48,597 bases of DNA from Gammaproteobacteria bacterium (GTDB taxonomy: Bacteria; Pseudomonadota; Gammaproteobacteria; Steroidobacterales; GCA-2729495): NCBI GenBank assembly GCA_024277915.1, contig JAJRUG010000040.1, positions 1 through 48,597 on the forward strand. The letters are read 5' to 3'. Positions 40,894-48,597 of this stretch are shown here, piece after piece (within the stretch, counting starts at the first letter, position 1; each line of letters opens with the position of its first letter). The notes under the pieces were generated by a model that saw only the letters and a program-made list of their open reading frames with translations, was not told where the DNA came from and did not search any database. Position numbers and translations under genes: made by a program.

Positions 40894-41448
40894 TCAATAG
40901 TTTCCGGTGTGTTTCAGTAATACATAGACAGCACCGGCTCCGCCATCCCGTTCAGCCGCCGAGCAGAATGCCAAAACCTCCGGTTGTATCCTTAACCAGC
41001 TATTGACCAGTGATTTTAGCACCGGCCCAGCTGCTCCCGACCGCAAACCCTTGCCGTGGACAATACGAATACACTCTGGCTGTATACGAGCGTATTGGTG
41101 AAAAAACCCGGCCAGCTCCGTATGAGCCTGTTCGGCCGTCATGCCATGCAGATCAATTTCATCCTGGATGGCATATTGTCCCCTGCGCAATTTTCGAATC
41201 ATTGCTTTGGTAACCCCGGGTCGTTGAAAAAACAGCCGTTCGCCCGGTTCGACAGGTGTTATTGGTAATTCTTCCAGGGGGTCTTTGTGAACCGTCATTT
41301 CATCCGCCCTGCGGAACCGTGCTTTTCCCGAGTGGGGCTTTTTCTCATGGTGCAATCGCCTGGAGGAGACCGGAGTGACCTCACCGATAGCATCGCGGAA
41401 TAGCGCGCTTTCGTCTGTCTTGCTATGTTTACCCTTTTTATCGGCCAT
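40894..41448 (-). CDS. Smr-domain protein
   Basis: A 184-residue protein. The N-terminal half is charged and probably flexible ([12 protein letters not shown] near 13-24). The C-terminal Smr domain (about 90-180) starts [17 protein letters not shown] and contains the HGKG motif in [13 protein letters not shown]. coli SmrB, of this family, cleaves mRNA at collided ribosomes; this protein is a plausible homologue, but orthology is not shown. ATG 41448 has no clear Shine-Dalgarno. ATG 41487, 13 codons upstream behind GGAAAG, is an alternative. It diverges from surE, so the frame extending antisense into surE is not coding. Confidence 0.85.
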   Translation of the reverse strand: MADKKGKHSKTDESALFRDAIGEVTPVSSRRLHHEKKPHSGKARFRRADEMTVHKDPLEELPITPVEPGERLFFQRPGVTKAMIRKLRRGQYAIQDEIDLHGMTAEQAHTELAGFFHQYARIQPECIRIVHGKGLRSGAAGPVLKSLVNSWLRIQPEVLAFCSAAERDGGAGAVYVLLKHTGNY

Positions 41449-41520
41449 GATCGGTTTCGGTGTCTGTTTCAGGCATGGGTCTTTCATGCACTTTCCGGGC
41501 TGAAGGACACAAACTACCAG

Positions 41521-42270
41521 ATGAAGATACTGCTTAGTAACGATGATGGCTACCAGGCAGAAGGGCTGGCGACGCTTGCGGTCGCTTTGTCCGATCTTGC
41601 CGAGCTGGTAATTGTCGCCCCGGATCGAAATCGAAGTGGCGCAAGTCACTCGTTGACGCTGGACATGCCGTTGCGCGTGGGGCGAACCCGGGAGGGCATC
41701 CAGTATGTCAATGGAACCCCTACCGACTGTGTGCATCTGGCTATTACCGGGTTGCTGGATAGTGAGCCGGACATGGTGATTGCCGGAATCAATCATGGCG
41801 CAAACCTGGGCGATGATGTGCTTTATTCGGGAACCGTCGCTGCAGCAGTGGAGGGGCGATTTCTGGGGCTGCCGGCGGTAGCGATCTCGCTGGTTGGTGA
41901 CAATCTGAGGAATTTTGATGCAGCTGGTGAAGCGATCCGTGTGTTGTTTCAGCACCTCATCGCATCGCCTCTGCCTGCTGATACCATTCTGAATATCAAT
42001 GTCCCCGATATGCCCTATTCTGAACTGGCGGGGTTCAAGGCGACCAGGCTTGGACACCGGCATCGGGCGGAGCCGGTGGTGAAGGCCACCGATCCCAAGG
42101 GGCGATCCGTATACTGGGTGGGTCCCGCAGGTCCAGAGCAGGATGCGGGTCCCGGTACCGATTTTCGTGCGATTGAAGAGGGGTATGTCTCGGTGACCCC
42201 TCTGAAGATTGATCTGACCCGGCATGCAGAGATTGAGGGACTGGAGGCCTGGTTACCAAGTGGTGGGTAG
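41521..42270 (+). CDS. surE: 5'/3'-nucleotidase SurE
   Basis: A 249-residue metal-dependent phosphatase acting on nucleoside monophosphates and short polyphosphates. The metal-binding [13 protein letters not shown] starts at residue 4 (D8, D9), with [19 protein letters not shown] and [18 protein letters not shown] following. ATG 41521 is preceded by AAGGA (41503-41507) and gives the family length (E. coli 253). The upstream in-frame ATG 41425 would add residues with no homology. The end overlaps no gene once pcm is started at 42296. Confidence 0.96.
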   Translation: MKILLSNDDGYQAEGLATLAVALSDLAELVIVAPDRNRSGASHSLTLDMPLRVGRTREGIQYVNGTPTDCVHLAITGLLDSEPDMVIAGINHGANLGDDVLYSGTVAAAVEGRFLGLPAVAISLVGDNLRNFDAAGEAIRVLFQHLIASPLPADTILNINVPDMPYSELAGFKATRLGHRHRAEPVVKATDPKGRSVYWVGPAGPEQDAGPGTDFRAIEEGYVSVTPLKIDLTRHAEIEGLEAWLPSGG

Positions 42271-42295
42271 TACGCACAGCCTGCGCGGCATAGGC

Positions 42296-42940
42296 ATGAC
42301 ATCAGCACGAACCCGTGAGCGTTTGATCGAACGACTTTCGAACCATGGTATCAGTGATCCGGAGGTTCTTGATCGTATTCGCAATGTGCCCCGGCATCTT
42401 TTTATTGATGAAGCGCTTGCCAGCCGTGCCTATGAAGACAGCTCATTGCCCATTGGCAAGGGGCAGACTATTTCCCAGCCCTTTGTTGTGGCATTGATGA
42501 CCCAGGCCTTGATCGTCCGAGACGGAAAACGAATTCAGCTGGAAAAGGTGCTGGAAATCGGCACCGGCTGCGGCTACCAGACGGCGGTGTTGTCATCGTT
42601 TGTCAGACGGATTTTTTCGATTGAACGTCATGGCGGATTGGCGAAGTCAGCACGTGCCAGGCTCAATGAATTAGGCTATCACAACATCCGTTTCCGTCAC
42701 GGTGATGGCATGAAGGGATGGCCGGGACAGGCACCGTTCGATGGTATTCTGGTTGCTGCGGCTCCGGCAGAAATACCCCAGATTCTGCTCGATCAACTCG
42801 CTCCGGGAGGACGGTTGGTGATTCCGGTGGGCGGGTCGGCAAGTCAGCAATTGATCAGTATCACTCGCACTGATAGTGAGTTTGTTCGGGAGGTCCTGTG
42901 TGATGTCTCGTTTGTACCCATGCTGGGCGGTACCGGCTGA
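42296..42940 (+). CDS. pcm: Protein-L-isoaspartate O-methyltransferase
   Basis: A 214-residue SAM-dependent enzyme that methylates isoaspartyl residues in aged proteins to start their repair. [17 protein letters not shown], the SAM-binding [15 protein letters not shown], and [21 protein letters not shown] are diagnostic. ATG 42296 matches the usual N-terminus ([10 protein letters not shown]). ATG 42224 and GTG 42260/42263 are also in frame and would overlap or abut surE. The stop overlaps the next start by one base (TGATG). Confidence 0.95.
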   Translation: MTSARTRERLIERLSNHGISDPEVLDRIRNVPRHLFIDEALASRAYEDSSLPIGKGQTISQPFVVALMTQALIVRDGKRIQLEKVLEIGTGCGYQTAVLSSFVRRIFSIERHGGLAKSARARLNELGYHNIRFRHGDGMKGWPGQAPFDGILVAAAPAEIPQILLDQLAPGGRLVIPVGGSASQQLISITRTDSEFVREVLCDVSFVPMLGGTG

Positions 42941-43518
42941 TGCGTATTTTCTCGAATCTGTATGATCGTGTCATGGTTTGGTCTCGCCACAGGAATGCAC
43001 CTTGGTATCTGGGCGCGCTCAGTTTTGCCGAATCATCATTTTTTCCGATACCACCCGACGTGATGCTTGCACCGATGGTGCTGGCGCGGCCGGAGAGGGC
43101 GTGGTCGCTGGCGGCATTAACAGCAATCACATCGGTGCTCGGCGGGATAGCCGGTTTTCTGCTGGGTGCGCTGGCATTTGAATCGGTGGAGCCACTGATC
43201 GAGCAGGCTGGATACATGAGTGCCTACCTCAGGGCCGAGGACTGGTTCGTGCAGTGGGGGTTCTGGGCGATCTTGCTGGCCGGTTTTTCGCCGATTCCGT
43301 ACAAGGTATTCACTATTGCCGCCGGAGCGATGTCGATGGCGATGGTGCCATTTGTTATTGCTTCCTTCGTAGGGCGGGCGGCACGATTTTTTCTGGTCGC
43401 AGGACTGGTTGCATGGGGTGGTCCGAGATTTGAAGCAAAGCTGAAGCAATTCATCGATATTATTGGCTGGGTTGTCATTGTACTGGTCGTTATTGCCTAT
43501 CTGGTACTCAGGGATTGA
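42940..43518 (+). CDS. DedA/VTT-family membrane protein, YqaA-like
   Basis: A 192-residue inner-membrane protein with four or five hydrophobic segments. ESSFFPIPPDVML near residue 30 and GFSPIPYKVFTIAAGAMSM with GRAARFF later are the paired re-entrant motifs of the VTT/DedA fold, including the conserved Arg. DedA members help recycle undecaprenyl-phosphate or flip phospholipids; the role of YqaA-type members is less clear. It is coupled to pcm (TGATG) and to nlpD by a 4-nt overlap if nlpD starts at 43515. Confidence 0.88.
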   Translation: MRIFSNLYDRVMVWSRHRNAPWYLGALSFAESSFFPIPPDVMLAPMVLARPERAWSLAALTAITSVLGGIAGFLLGALAFESVEPLIEQAGYMSAYLRAEDWFVQWGFWAILLAGFSPIPYKVFTIAAGAMSMAMVPFVIASFVGRAARFFLVAGLVAWGGPRFEAKLKQFIDIIGWVVIVLVVIAYLVLRD

Positions 43519-44246
43519 AGTTTTCCGACAACCGGCATGTTGTGATTTTCGGCCGTTTCTGTGCCATGGCAATAGTGTTACTTGCCTTGGGTGGGTGTGG
43601 CAGCGCATTGCGATGGGTTCCTGAGGATCATGTTGTGCAGCCTGGCGAAACGCTATTTTCCATCGCATGGTATTACCAGCTCGACTACCGGGAGTTGGCA
43701 CGCTGGAACGGGCTCGGTGATGGTTCGCTGATTCGTGCCGGGCAGAAAATCCACCTTTCACCGCCGCAGGCCCAGGCGCCATCAGGTACGGCGGATCGCA
43801 ACTCACCGGCCGGCTCATCAGCAAAAGCGGGGAAAAATCCCCGGTTACAACCGGTACCTGCCGACGTCCCCCCGCCGAGCAACTGGAGCTGGCCTCTGGG
43901 GGGCAAAATCGTGATGGCATTCGGCCGGTCACCGCAGACTCAGTCGGGAATTCAGATCGAAGGCAAACTGGGCCAGTCAGTTGTTGCTGCTGCCGATGGA
44001 GTGGTTGTTTACGCGGGCAGCGGATTGGCTGGCTACAGCGAGCTGCTGATTATCAAGCACAACATAACCTATCTCAGCGCATACGGTCACAACGCTTCAC
44101 TGTTGGTGAAAGAGGGCGAACGGGTTCAAAAAGGGCAAAAAATAGCGCGGGTTGGCAGGGGTCAGGCGCAGCGACCTATGTTGCACTTTGAGATTCGAAA
44201 AAACGGGCAGCCCGTAGACCCTGTGAGATATTTGCCAAACCGTTGA
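43515..44246 (+). CDS. nlpD: NlpD-type lipoprotein with LysM and degenerate M23 domain
   Basis: A 243-residue outer-membrane lipoprotein. The signal sequence ends in a lipobox, LALGGC (Cys28). A LysM domain (about 40-85, VVQPGETLFSIAWYYQLDYR) binds peptidoglycan, a Pro/Ala/Lys linker follows, and a LytM/M23 domain ends the protein (about 125-240). In the M23 domain the first metal His and Asp positions read QSGIQIEG, so zinc ligands are lost, as in E. coli NlpD. The protein should activate an amidase (AmiC) rather than hydrolyse the wall itself. The start is uncertain: TTG 43515 gives a basic N-terminus, GTG 43542 is shorter. rpoS is not downstream. Confidence 0.9.
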   Translation: MKFSDNRHVVIFGRFCAMAIVLLALGGCGSALRWVPEDHVVQPGETLFSIAWYYQLDYRELARWNGLGDGSLIRAGQKIHLSPPQAQAPSGTADRNSPAGSSAKAGKNPRLQPVPADVPPPSNWSWPLGGKIVMAFGRSPQTQSGIQIEGKLGQSVVAAADGVVVYAGSGLAGYSELLIIKHNITYLSAYGHNASLLVKEGERVQKGQKIARVGRGQAQRPMLHFEIRKNGQPVDPVRYLPNR

Positions 44247-44258
44247 CGGGTCGGCAGC

Positions 44259-44624
44259 TTAGTTCACCAGCAGGGCTGCGACAACATTCCGGTATTCGCC
44301 GGCCAGAAGATTGTATGTTCGGCAGGCTGCAGCAGTATCCATGAATTCGAACCCGATGCCTTGTTTCATGATCGTGATGATGAGTGCATTTTCCGGGATT
44401 TCCTGTCTGGTTCCGGTGCCCAGCAGGATCAGTTCCGGTTTCATCAACAGGATCTGCTCGAAATCAGCAGCAGTCATCGCTGCGATTGGCGGTGGCGACC
44501 ATTCCAGAATACTATCGCTGGTGAGAATGACGGGTGTGCGGAAAACTTTGTTGTTGATGCGCAGCTCTCCGGGGGAGAATGAGCGTGCATAGTTTCCTGC
44601 AGGTTGGTCAAGATCCAGTTTCAT
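44259..44624 (-). CDS. Mth938-like / DUF498 domain protein
   Basis: A 121-residue single-domain protein. FSPGELRINNKVFRTPVILT, PELILLGTGTRQEIPE and GIGFEFMDTAAACRTYNLL match the DUF498 (Mth938/Xcc1710) family, related to the NDUFAF3 assembly factor in eukaryotes. The bacterial function is unknown. It converges on nlpD (12-bp gap) and diverges from recJ. No Shine-Dalgarno is obvious before ATG 44624. Confidence 0.85.
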   Translation of the reverse strand: MKLDLDQPAGNYARSFSPGELRINNKVFRTPVILTSDSILEWSPPPIAAMTAADFEQILLMKPELILLGTGTRQEIPENALIITIMKQGIGFEFMDTAAACRTYNLLAGEYRNVVAALLVN

Positions 44625-44734
44625 TGACGTAAAAACTCATATTAGCGAATGATCCATATTACCCGTGGGAGTCGTCAGGCTCCACCTGCATCTTGTCCGA
44701 GCCTCACCGGGAGTGTGCCTTGACTCATAAGCCA

Positions 44735-46477
44735 ATGAAAACTATCAGCCGGCGAACAGTGCCACCAGAGCTCGAAAGCAAGCTGCCGGAACATTTACAC
44801 CCGGTACTGCGGCGCGTTCTGGCCGCGCGGCAGGTGGCAGCGGGTGAACTGGACTGCTCCTTGTCGGGTATGTTGCCGGTAGGCGGGCTGGAAGGAGCGC
44901 AGGAGGCGGCTTCACTGCTGGCTGACATGCGCGACAAACAGCAGGGCATCGTAATACTGGGTGATTTTGATGCAGATGGGGCAACCGCAACCACTCTGAT
45001 GGTCAGTTGCCTGCGCGACATGGGGTTCGACCGGGTCAGCTATCTGGTGCCCGATCGATTCAAATTTGGCTATGGGCTCTCACCCGAAATCGCCGAGCTG
45101 GCTGCAGACCTGAAACCAGCGATGATCGTGACTGTTGATAACGGGGTAAGCAGTGTAGAGGGCGTGCGCCGGGCAAAAGAGTTGGGCATTGACGTCATTG
45201 TCACTGATCATCATTTACAGGGCAGCGAATTGCCAGATGCCGCCGTCATCGTGAACCCGAATCTCAGCGGTAACCATTTCTCCAGCAAATGTTTGAGTGG
45301 CGTCGGGGTGGCCTTCTATGTCATGGCTGCGCTGGGCAGGCTGTTGGTGCAGCGTGGAGAAATTACAAAGCAAGTAGCGCGATCTGTGGTTGCAGATACG
45401 CTGGATCTGGTCGCGCTCGGTACCGTAGCGGACATGGTGCGACTGGATTACAACAACCGGATTCTGATAGCGGAAGGGTTAAGGCGGATTTGCGGCGGTC
45501 AGACGCGACCTGGTATCAAGGCGCTGTTCGCAGTCGCGGGGCGGGATCAGACCCGGGCGAATAGTACTGACCTCGGCTTTGGCATCGCACCTCGTTTGAA
45601 TGCTGCCGGCAGATTGGAGGATATGTCACTGGGAATCGACTGCTTGCTGGCTGATGATCCGGCGCAGGCAAGGCAGTTAGCAGAACGTCTGGATGCGTTG
45701 AATACTGAACGGCGGGCGCTGCAGGAAAAAATGAAGCAGGAAGCCGAGGCTGAATTGCAGCAGGCAGAGGAATTTGTCGGGAAGGCCGCCGCCAACGACG
45801 CCTATTGCCTGTTTAACGAGGGCTGGCATGAAGGCATTGTCGGCCTCGTGGCGACCGGCGTAAGGGAAAAACTCGGCAGGCCGGTTATTGCTTTTGCGCG
45901 CGCGGATCAGCCGGGCAAGCTGAAAGGATCAGCCCGTTCAATTCCGGGTATTCATATCAGGGATATCATTGCAGCATCTCTTGAATCGTTGCCGGGTGCA
46001 GCCTCCAGATTTGGTGGGCACGCCATGGCTGCGGGCATGACACTGGCGGAAAAAGATCTCCCTGCATTTCAAAGGGCGTTTGAAACGGAAGTGGGGCGCT
46101 GTACTGAAGCATTGAACGCGCCGGATACTATTGAAACTGACGGTGGCCTGGGCGAGGATGAAATCTGCCTTGAACTGGCCGAGACATTGCGCACAGCAGG
46201 CCCTTGGGGGCAGGGGTTTTCCGAGCCGGTATTCGATAACAAACTCCGCATCGTTGACCAAAGGCTGCTGAAGGGCAAACACCTGAAAATGAAACTTCAG
46301 CATCCGGGCGCAGCCATGATGTTCGATGCTATTGCTTTTGGTTATCCGGAGCTGGTGCCGAACCCTTCCAGTCACTCTTCCGGTGTGACTGCCCATTTCG
46401 TTTATCGACTGGATGTCAACGACTTTCGTGGCCGGCGCTCCGTGCAACTGGTTGTAGAACACATTCATTGCGAATAG
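44735..46477 (+). CDS. recJ: Single-stranded-DNA exonuclease RecJ
   Basis: A 580-residue 5'-to-3' ssDNA exonuclease used in RecF-pathway recombination and mismatch repair. DHH-family motifs: ILGDFDADGAT (D77, D79, D81), TVDNGVSS, VTDHHLQG (D158-H159-H160) and GTVADMV. The DHHA1 domain has FGGHAMAAGM, and a C-terminal OB fold is present. The length matches E. coli RecJ (577). ATG 44735 aligns with the family start. TTG 44720, with GGGAG six bases before it, may be the real start, adding five residues. prfB follows 11 bp later. Confidence 0.96.
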   Translation: MKTISRRTVPPELESKLPEHLHPVLRRVLAARQVAAGELDCSLSGMLPVGGLEGAQEAASLLADMRDKQQGIVILGDFDADGATATTLMVSCLRDMGFDRVSYLVPDRFKFGYGLSPEIAELAADLKPAMIVTVDNGVSSVEGVRRAKELGIDVIVTDHHLQGSELPDAAVIVNPNLSGNHFSSKCLSGVGVAFYVMAALGRLLVQRGEITKQVARSVVADTLDLVALGTVADMVRLDYNNRILIAEGLRRICGGQTRPGIKALFAVAGRDQTRANSTDLGFGIAPRLNAAGRLEDMSLGIDCLLADDPAQARQLAERLDALNTERRALQEKMKQEAEAELQQAEEFVGKAAANDAYCLFNEGWHEGIVGLVATGVREKLGRPVIAFARADQPGKLKGSARSIPGIHIRDIIAASLESLPGAASRFGGHAMAAGMTLAEKDLPAFQRAFETEVGRCTEALNAPDTIETDGGLGEDEICLELAETLRTAGPWGQGFSEPVFDNKLRIVDQRLLKGKHLKMKLQHPGAAMMFDAIAFGYPELVPNPSSHSSGVTAHFVYRLDVNDFRGRRSVQLVVEHIHCE

Positions 46478-46488
46478 GATGAGCCGCC

Positions 46489-47584
46489 ATGGAAACCAAT
46501 CAGATAAAAATCAGAATCGACGACTTGCTTCAACGCAATGCCGCTCTCAGGGGGTATCTTTGACTTTGATGGCAAACATCAACGATTGAAGGAAGTGTCA
46601 CTGGAACTTGAATCGCCCGATGTGTGGAGCGATCAGCAGCGTGCCGAAGCACTGGGGCGGGAGCGTTCCCAGCTCGAAACCCTGTTGCAGCAACTTGAAA
46701 CAACAGACCAGGGTCTTGCCGATGCCTCGGAGCTCCTGGAACTGGCAGAAGAAGAAAATGATGCTGAAACGGTTACCGAGGTTGAACAGGAACTGGAAAA
46801 AATTTCAGCGGTTGTTGAAAACCTGGAATTTCATCGCATGTTCAATCGCAAAGCGGACATATCAAACGGGTATCTGGATATCCAGGCAGGCTCCGGGGGT
46901 ACGGAAGCCCAGGACTGGGCTGAAATGTTGTTGCGGATGTATTTGAAATGGTGTGATGCCAACGAATTCAAGGCAGAGATTATCGAAGTTTCACCGGGAG
47001 ATGTGGCCGGCATCAAGAGTGCGACAGTCCGGGTTGTTGGTGAATATGCATTTGGCTGGTTACGCACCGAAACGGGTGTGCATCGCCTGGTTCGGAAATC
47101 ACCGTTTGATTCCGGGAACAGACGGCATACTTCTTTTGCGGCGGTATTCGTATCACCTGAAATCGACGATGAAATCGAGGTGGAAATTGATCCATCTGAT
47201 TTGAGAATCGACGTTTACCGTGCCAGCGGGGCGGGGGGGCAGCATGTTAACCGAACCGAGTCGGCTGTCAGAATTACCCACGTGCCGACAGGTGTTGTTG
47301 CGCAGTGCCAGAATGACCGGTCACAACACAAGAACAAGGCGACGGCAATGAAACAGCTGAAAGCCAAGTTGTATGAACTGGAAGAACAAAAGCGCCGAAC
47401 AGAAGCGCAGGTCGTGGAGGACAGCAAGTCGGATATTGGCTGGGGCTCCCAGATCCGTTCCTATGTTCTGGATCAGTCAAGAATCAAGGATTTGCGTACC
47501 AACCTTGAAACAGGCAATACCGATGCTGTGTTGAACGGGGCGCTGAATCCGTTTATGGAAGCGAGCCTGAAACAGGGCGTATAG
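46489..47584 (+). CDS. prfB: Peptide chain release factor 2, with programmed +1 frameshift
   Basis: RF2 terminates at UAA and UGA. ATG 46489 starts a 24-codon frame ending in TGA at 46561-46563; a +1 shift at CTT joins it to the main frame (46562-47584), giving 364 residues (E. coli 365). The shift site reads CTCAGGGGGTATCTTTGAC, almost identical to E. coli. Later features are normal: the stop-codon-reading tripeptide in [11 protein letters not shown] and the GGQ motif in [17 protein letters not shown] sequence [13 protein letters not shown]. The recJ-prfB-lysS order is conserved. Confidence 0.97.
46550..46564 (+). promoter_or_regulatory. prfB programmed frameshift site
   Basis: An internal Shine-Dalgarno-like AGGGGG (46550-46555) sits 2 nt before the slippery CTT (46558-46560) and the in-frame TGA (46561-46563), with C next. 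Low RF2 slows termination at this TGA and favours the shift, so RF2 controls its own synthesis; this mechanism is established for E. coli. Confidence 0.96.
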
Positions 47585-47605
47585 TACTTAGCGCAGGAAA
47601 AAAAG

Positions 47606-48597
47606 ATGAATGACGGAAAAACCTCTGACCATCGGCTGGTTGCCGAACGTCGTCGCAAGCTGGATGAATTGCGTGCCAAGGGGTTTGGCTATCCCAATAC
47701 CTTTCGCCGTACCGCGCTGGCAGGGCAACTTCATGCCAACTATGACAAGCATGGCCAGGAGTCGCTTGAAGATGAGGCTATCGAGGTTACGGTAGGCGGG
47801 CGGATGATGGCCCAGCGCATCATGGGGAAAAGCAGCTTTGCCAGCCTGCAGGACCGGTCGGGGCAGATTCAGCTTTTTCTTCAACGGGATGGTTTACCAG
47901 AAGGTGTGTATGCCGGGTTCAAAAAATGGGATCTGGGCGACATTGTCTGGGCGAAGGGTACGTTGTTTAGAACGCGTACCGGAGAGCTCTCCGTCAAGGT
48001 GGCCGAACTCGTGTTGTTGAGCAAATCACTTCAGCCGTTGCCGGAAAAATTCCATGGGCTAAGCGATACCGAGGCAAGATATCGTCAGCGGTACCTGGAT
48101 CTCATCATGAACGAAGAATCACGCCAGGTTTTTCGGCGGCGGACAAGAATCATTCAATTTATCCGGTCTTACCTGGATGCAATGGATTTTACCGAAGTTG
48201 AAACGCCGATGATGCATGAGGTTCCGGGTGGCGCGGTCGCCCGCCCCTTTGCGACTCATCACAATGCGCTCGACCGGGAGCTTTATTTACGCATAGCACC
48301 CGAGTTGTATCTGAAACGGCTGGTGGTCGGCGGGCTTGAGCGGGTATACGAAGTCAACCGCAGTTTTCGTAATGAAGGCATGTCAACCCGGCACAATCCC
48401 GAATTTACCATGCTCGAGCTGTACATGGCTTACGCAGCCTATGAAGTGCTGATGGACCTGCTTGACAATATGATTCGCAGTCTGTCGGAATCGCTATTTG
48501 GTACCAGCAACATGGAATACCAGGGTCAAAACTACGATCTTTCAAAGCCATTTCGCAGGGTCTCCGTGCAGGCATCGGTAGCGGAGTTTAATCCTGA
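47606..48597 (+). CDS. lysS: Lysyl-tRNA synthetase (class II), N-terminal two-thirds
   Basis: The frame is open from ATG 47606 to the window end (330 complete codons), so the C-terminus is missing; E. coli LysS has 505 residues. AGGA (47595-47598) precedes the start by 7 nt. The anticodon-binding OB fold (about 60-165) contains GRMMAQRIMGKSSFASLQD. Class II motif 1 lies near FTEVETPMM, and motif 2 reads YEVNRSFRNEGMSTRHNPEF. It charges tRNA-Lys. Confidence 0.97.
   Translation, partial: MNDGKTSDHRLVAERRRKLDELRAKGFGYPNTFRRTALAGQLHANYDKHGQESLEDEAIEVTVGGRMMAQRIMGKSSFASLQDRSGQIQLFLQRDGLPEGVYAGFKKWDLGDIVWAKGTLFRTRTGELSVKVAELVLLSKSLQPLPEKFHGLSDTEARYRQRYLDLIMNEESRQVFRRRTRIIQFIRSYLDAMDFTEVETPMMHEVPGGAVARPFATHHNALDRELYLRIAPELYLKRLVVGGLERVYEVNRSFRNEGMSTRHNPEFTMLELYMAYAAYEVLMDLLDNMIRSLSESLFGTSNMEYQGQNYDLSKPFRRVSVQASVAEFNP

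Noticed and set aside
40894..42225. A 443-codon minus-strand frame extending across surE
   Set aside because: Only the part up to 41448 (or 41487) has Smr homology; the rest is antisense to surE, which is clearly coding.

Overview
The window is a 48.6 kb stretch of a gammaproteobacterial chromosome. The evidence is conserved gene order plus recognisable proteins: map/glnD/dapD diverging from rpsB-tsf-pyrH-frr-uppS-cdsA, then rseP-bamA-skp-lpxD-lpxA-lpxB-rnhB-dnaE-accA-tilS-pyrG-kdsA-eno-ftsB, and later surE-pcm-(DedA-like)-nlpD and recJ-prfB-lysS. The Lpx/Bam/Skp genes show a lipopolysaccharide-bearing outer membrane. I cannot place the organism below class. There are no rRNA or tRNA genes, CRISPR arrays, insertion sequences, phage genes or att sites. 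No stretch above 300 bp lacks a gene; the longest gaps are 13653-13899 and 4397-4638.

Layout. 1-2552: end of dusA, an unassigned methyltransferase, and a class III nucleotide cyclase fused to an FHA domain, preceded by a tiny ORF with a perfect Shine-Dalgarno. 2654-4396 (minus): GTP-dependent PEP carboxykinase. 4639-7789: YoaA-type helicase, tsaB, dsbB. 7804-13652 (minus): dapE, an ArsC/YffB-like protein, dapD, glnD, map. 13900-37364 (plus): a long run of translation, envelope, replication, fatty-acid and nucleotide genes. 37431-41448: a less conserved insert with an enoyl-CoA isomerase-like protein, a duplicated-domain periplasmic protein of unknown function, and a minus-strand PEBP/di-heme peroxidase pair plus an Smr-domain gene. 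41521-44246: surE, pcm, a DedA-like membrane protein, nlpD. 44259-48597: a DUF498 protein (minus), recJ, prfB with its programmed +1 frameshift, and the 5' part of lysS.

The genes are mostly housekeeping. LpxD, LpxA and LpxB make the lipid A disaccharide and KdsA makes the Kdo precursor. BamA and Skp handle outer-membrane proteins and RseP handles envelope stress. UppS and CdsA supply lipid carriers and phospholipids. DapD and DapE feed meso-DAP and lysine synthesis.

Most notable points: (1) tsf, an essential gene, has a clean in-frame TAA at codon 68 and otherwise reads intact in the same frame. (2) dxr, ispD and ispF are all missing from their usual gammaproteobacterial positions, as are fabZ, truD and rpoS. 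Three missing MEP-pathway genes raise the possibility of a different isoprenoid route, though relocation is not excluded. (3) Ribosomal protein S2 carries a roughly 100-residue Lys/Ala/Glu-rich tail ending in a 15-bp tandem repeat. (4) The protein at 38314-39084 is an internal duplication with matching cysteine pairs. (5) Several intergenic regions hold stem-loops with alternative pairings, notably before pyrG and at 39083-39160.
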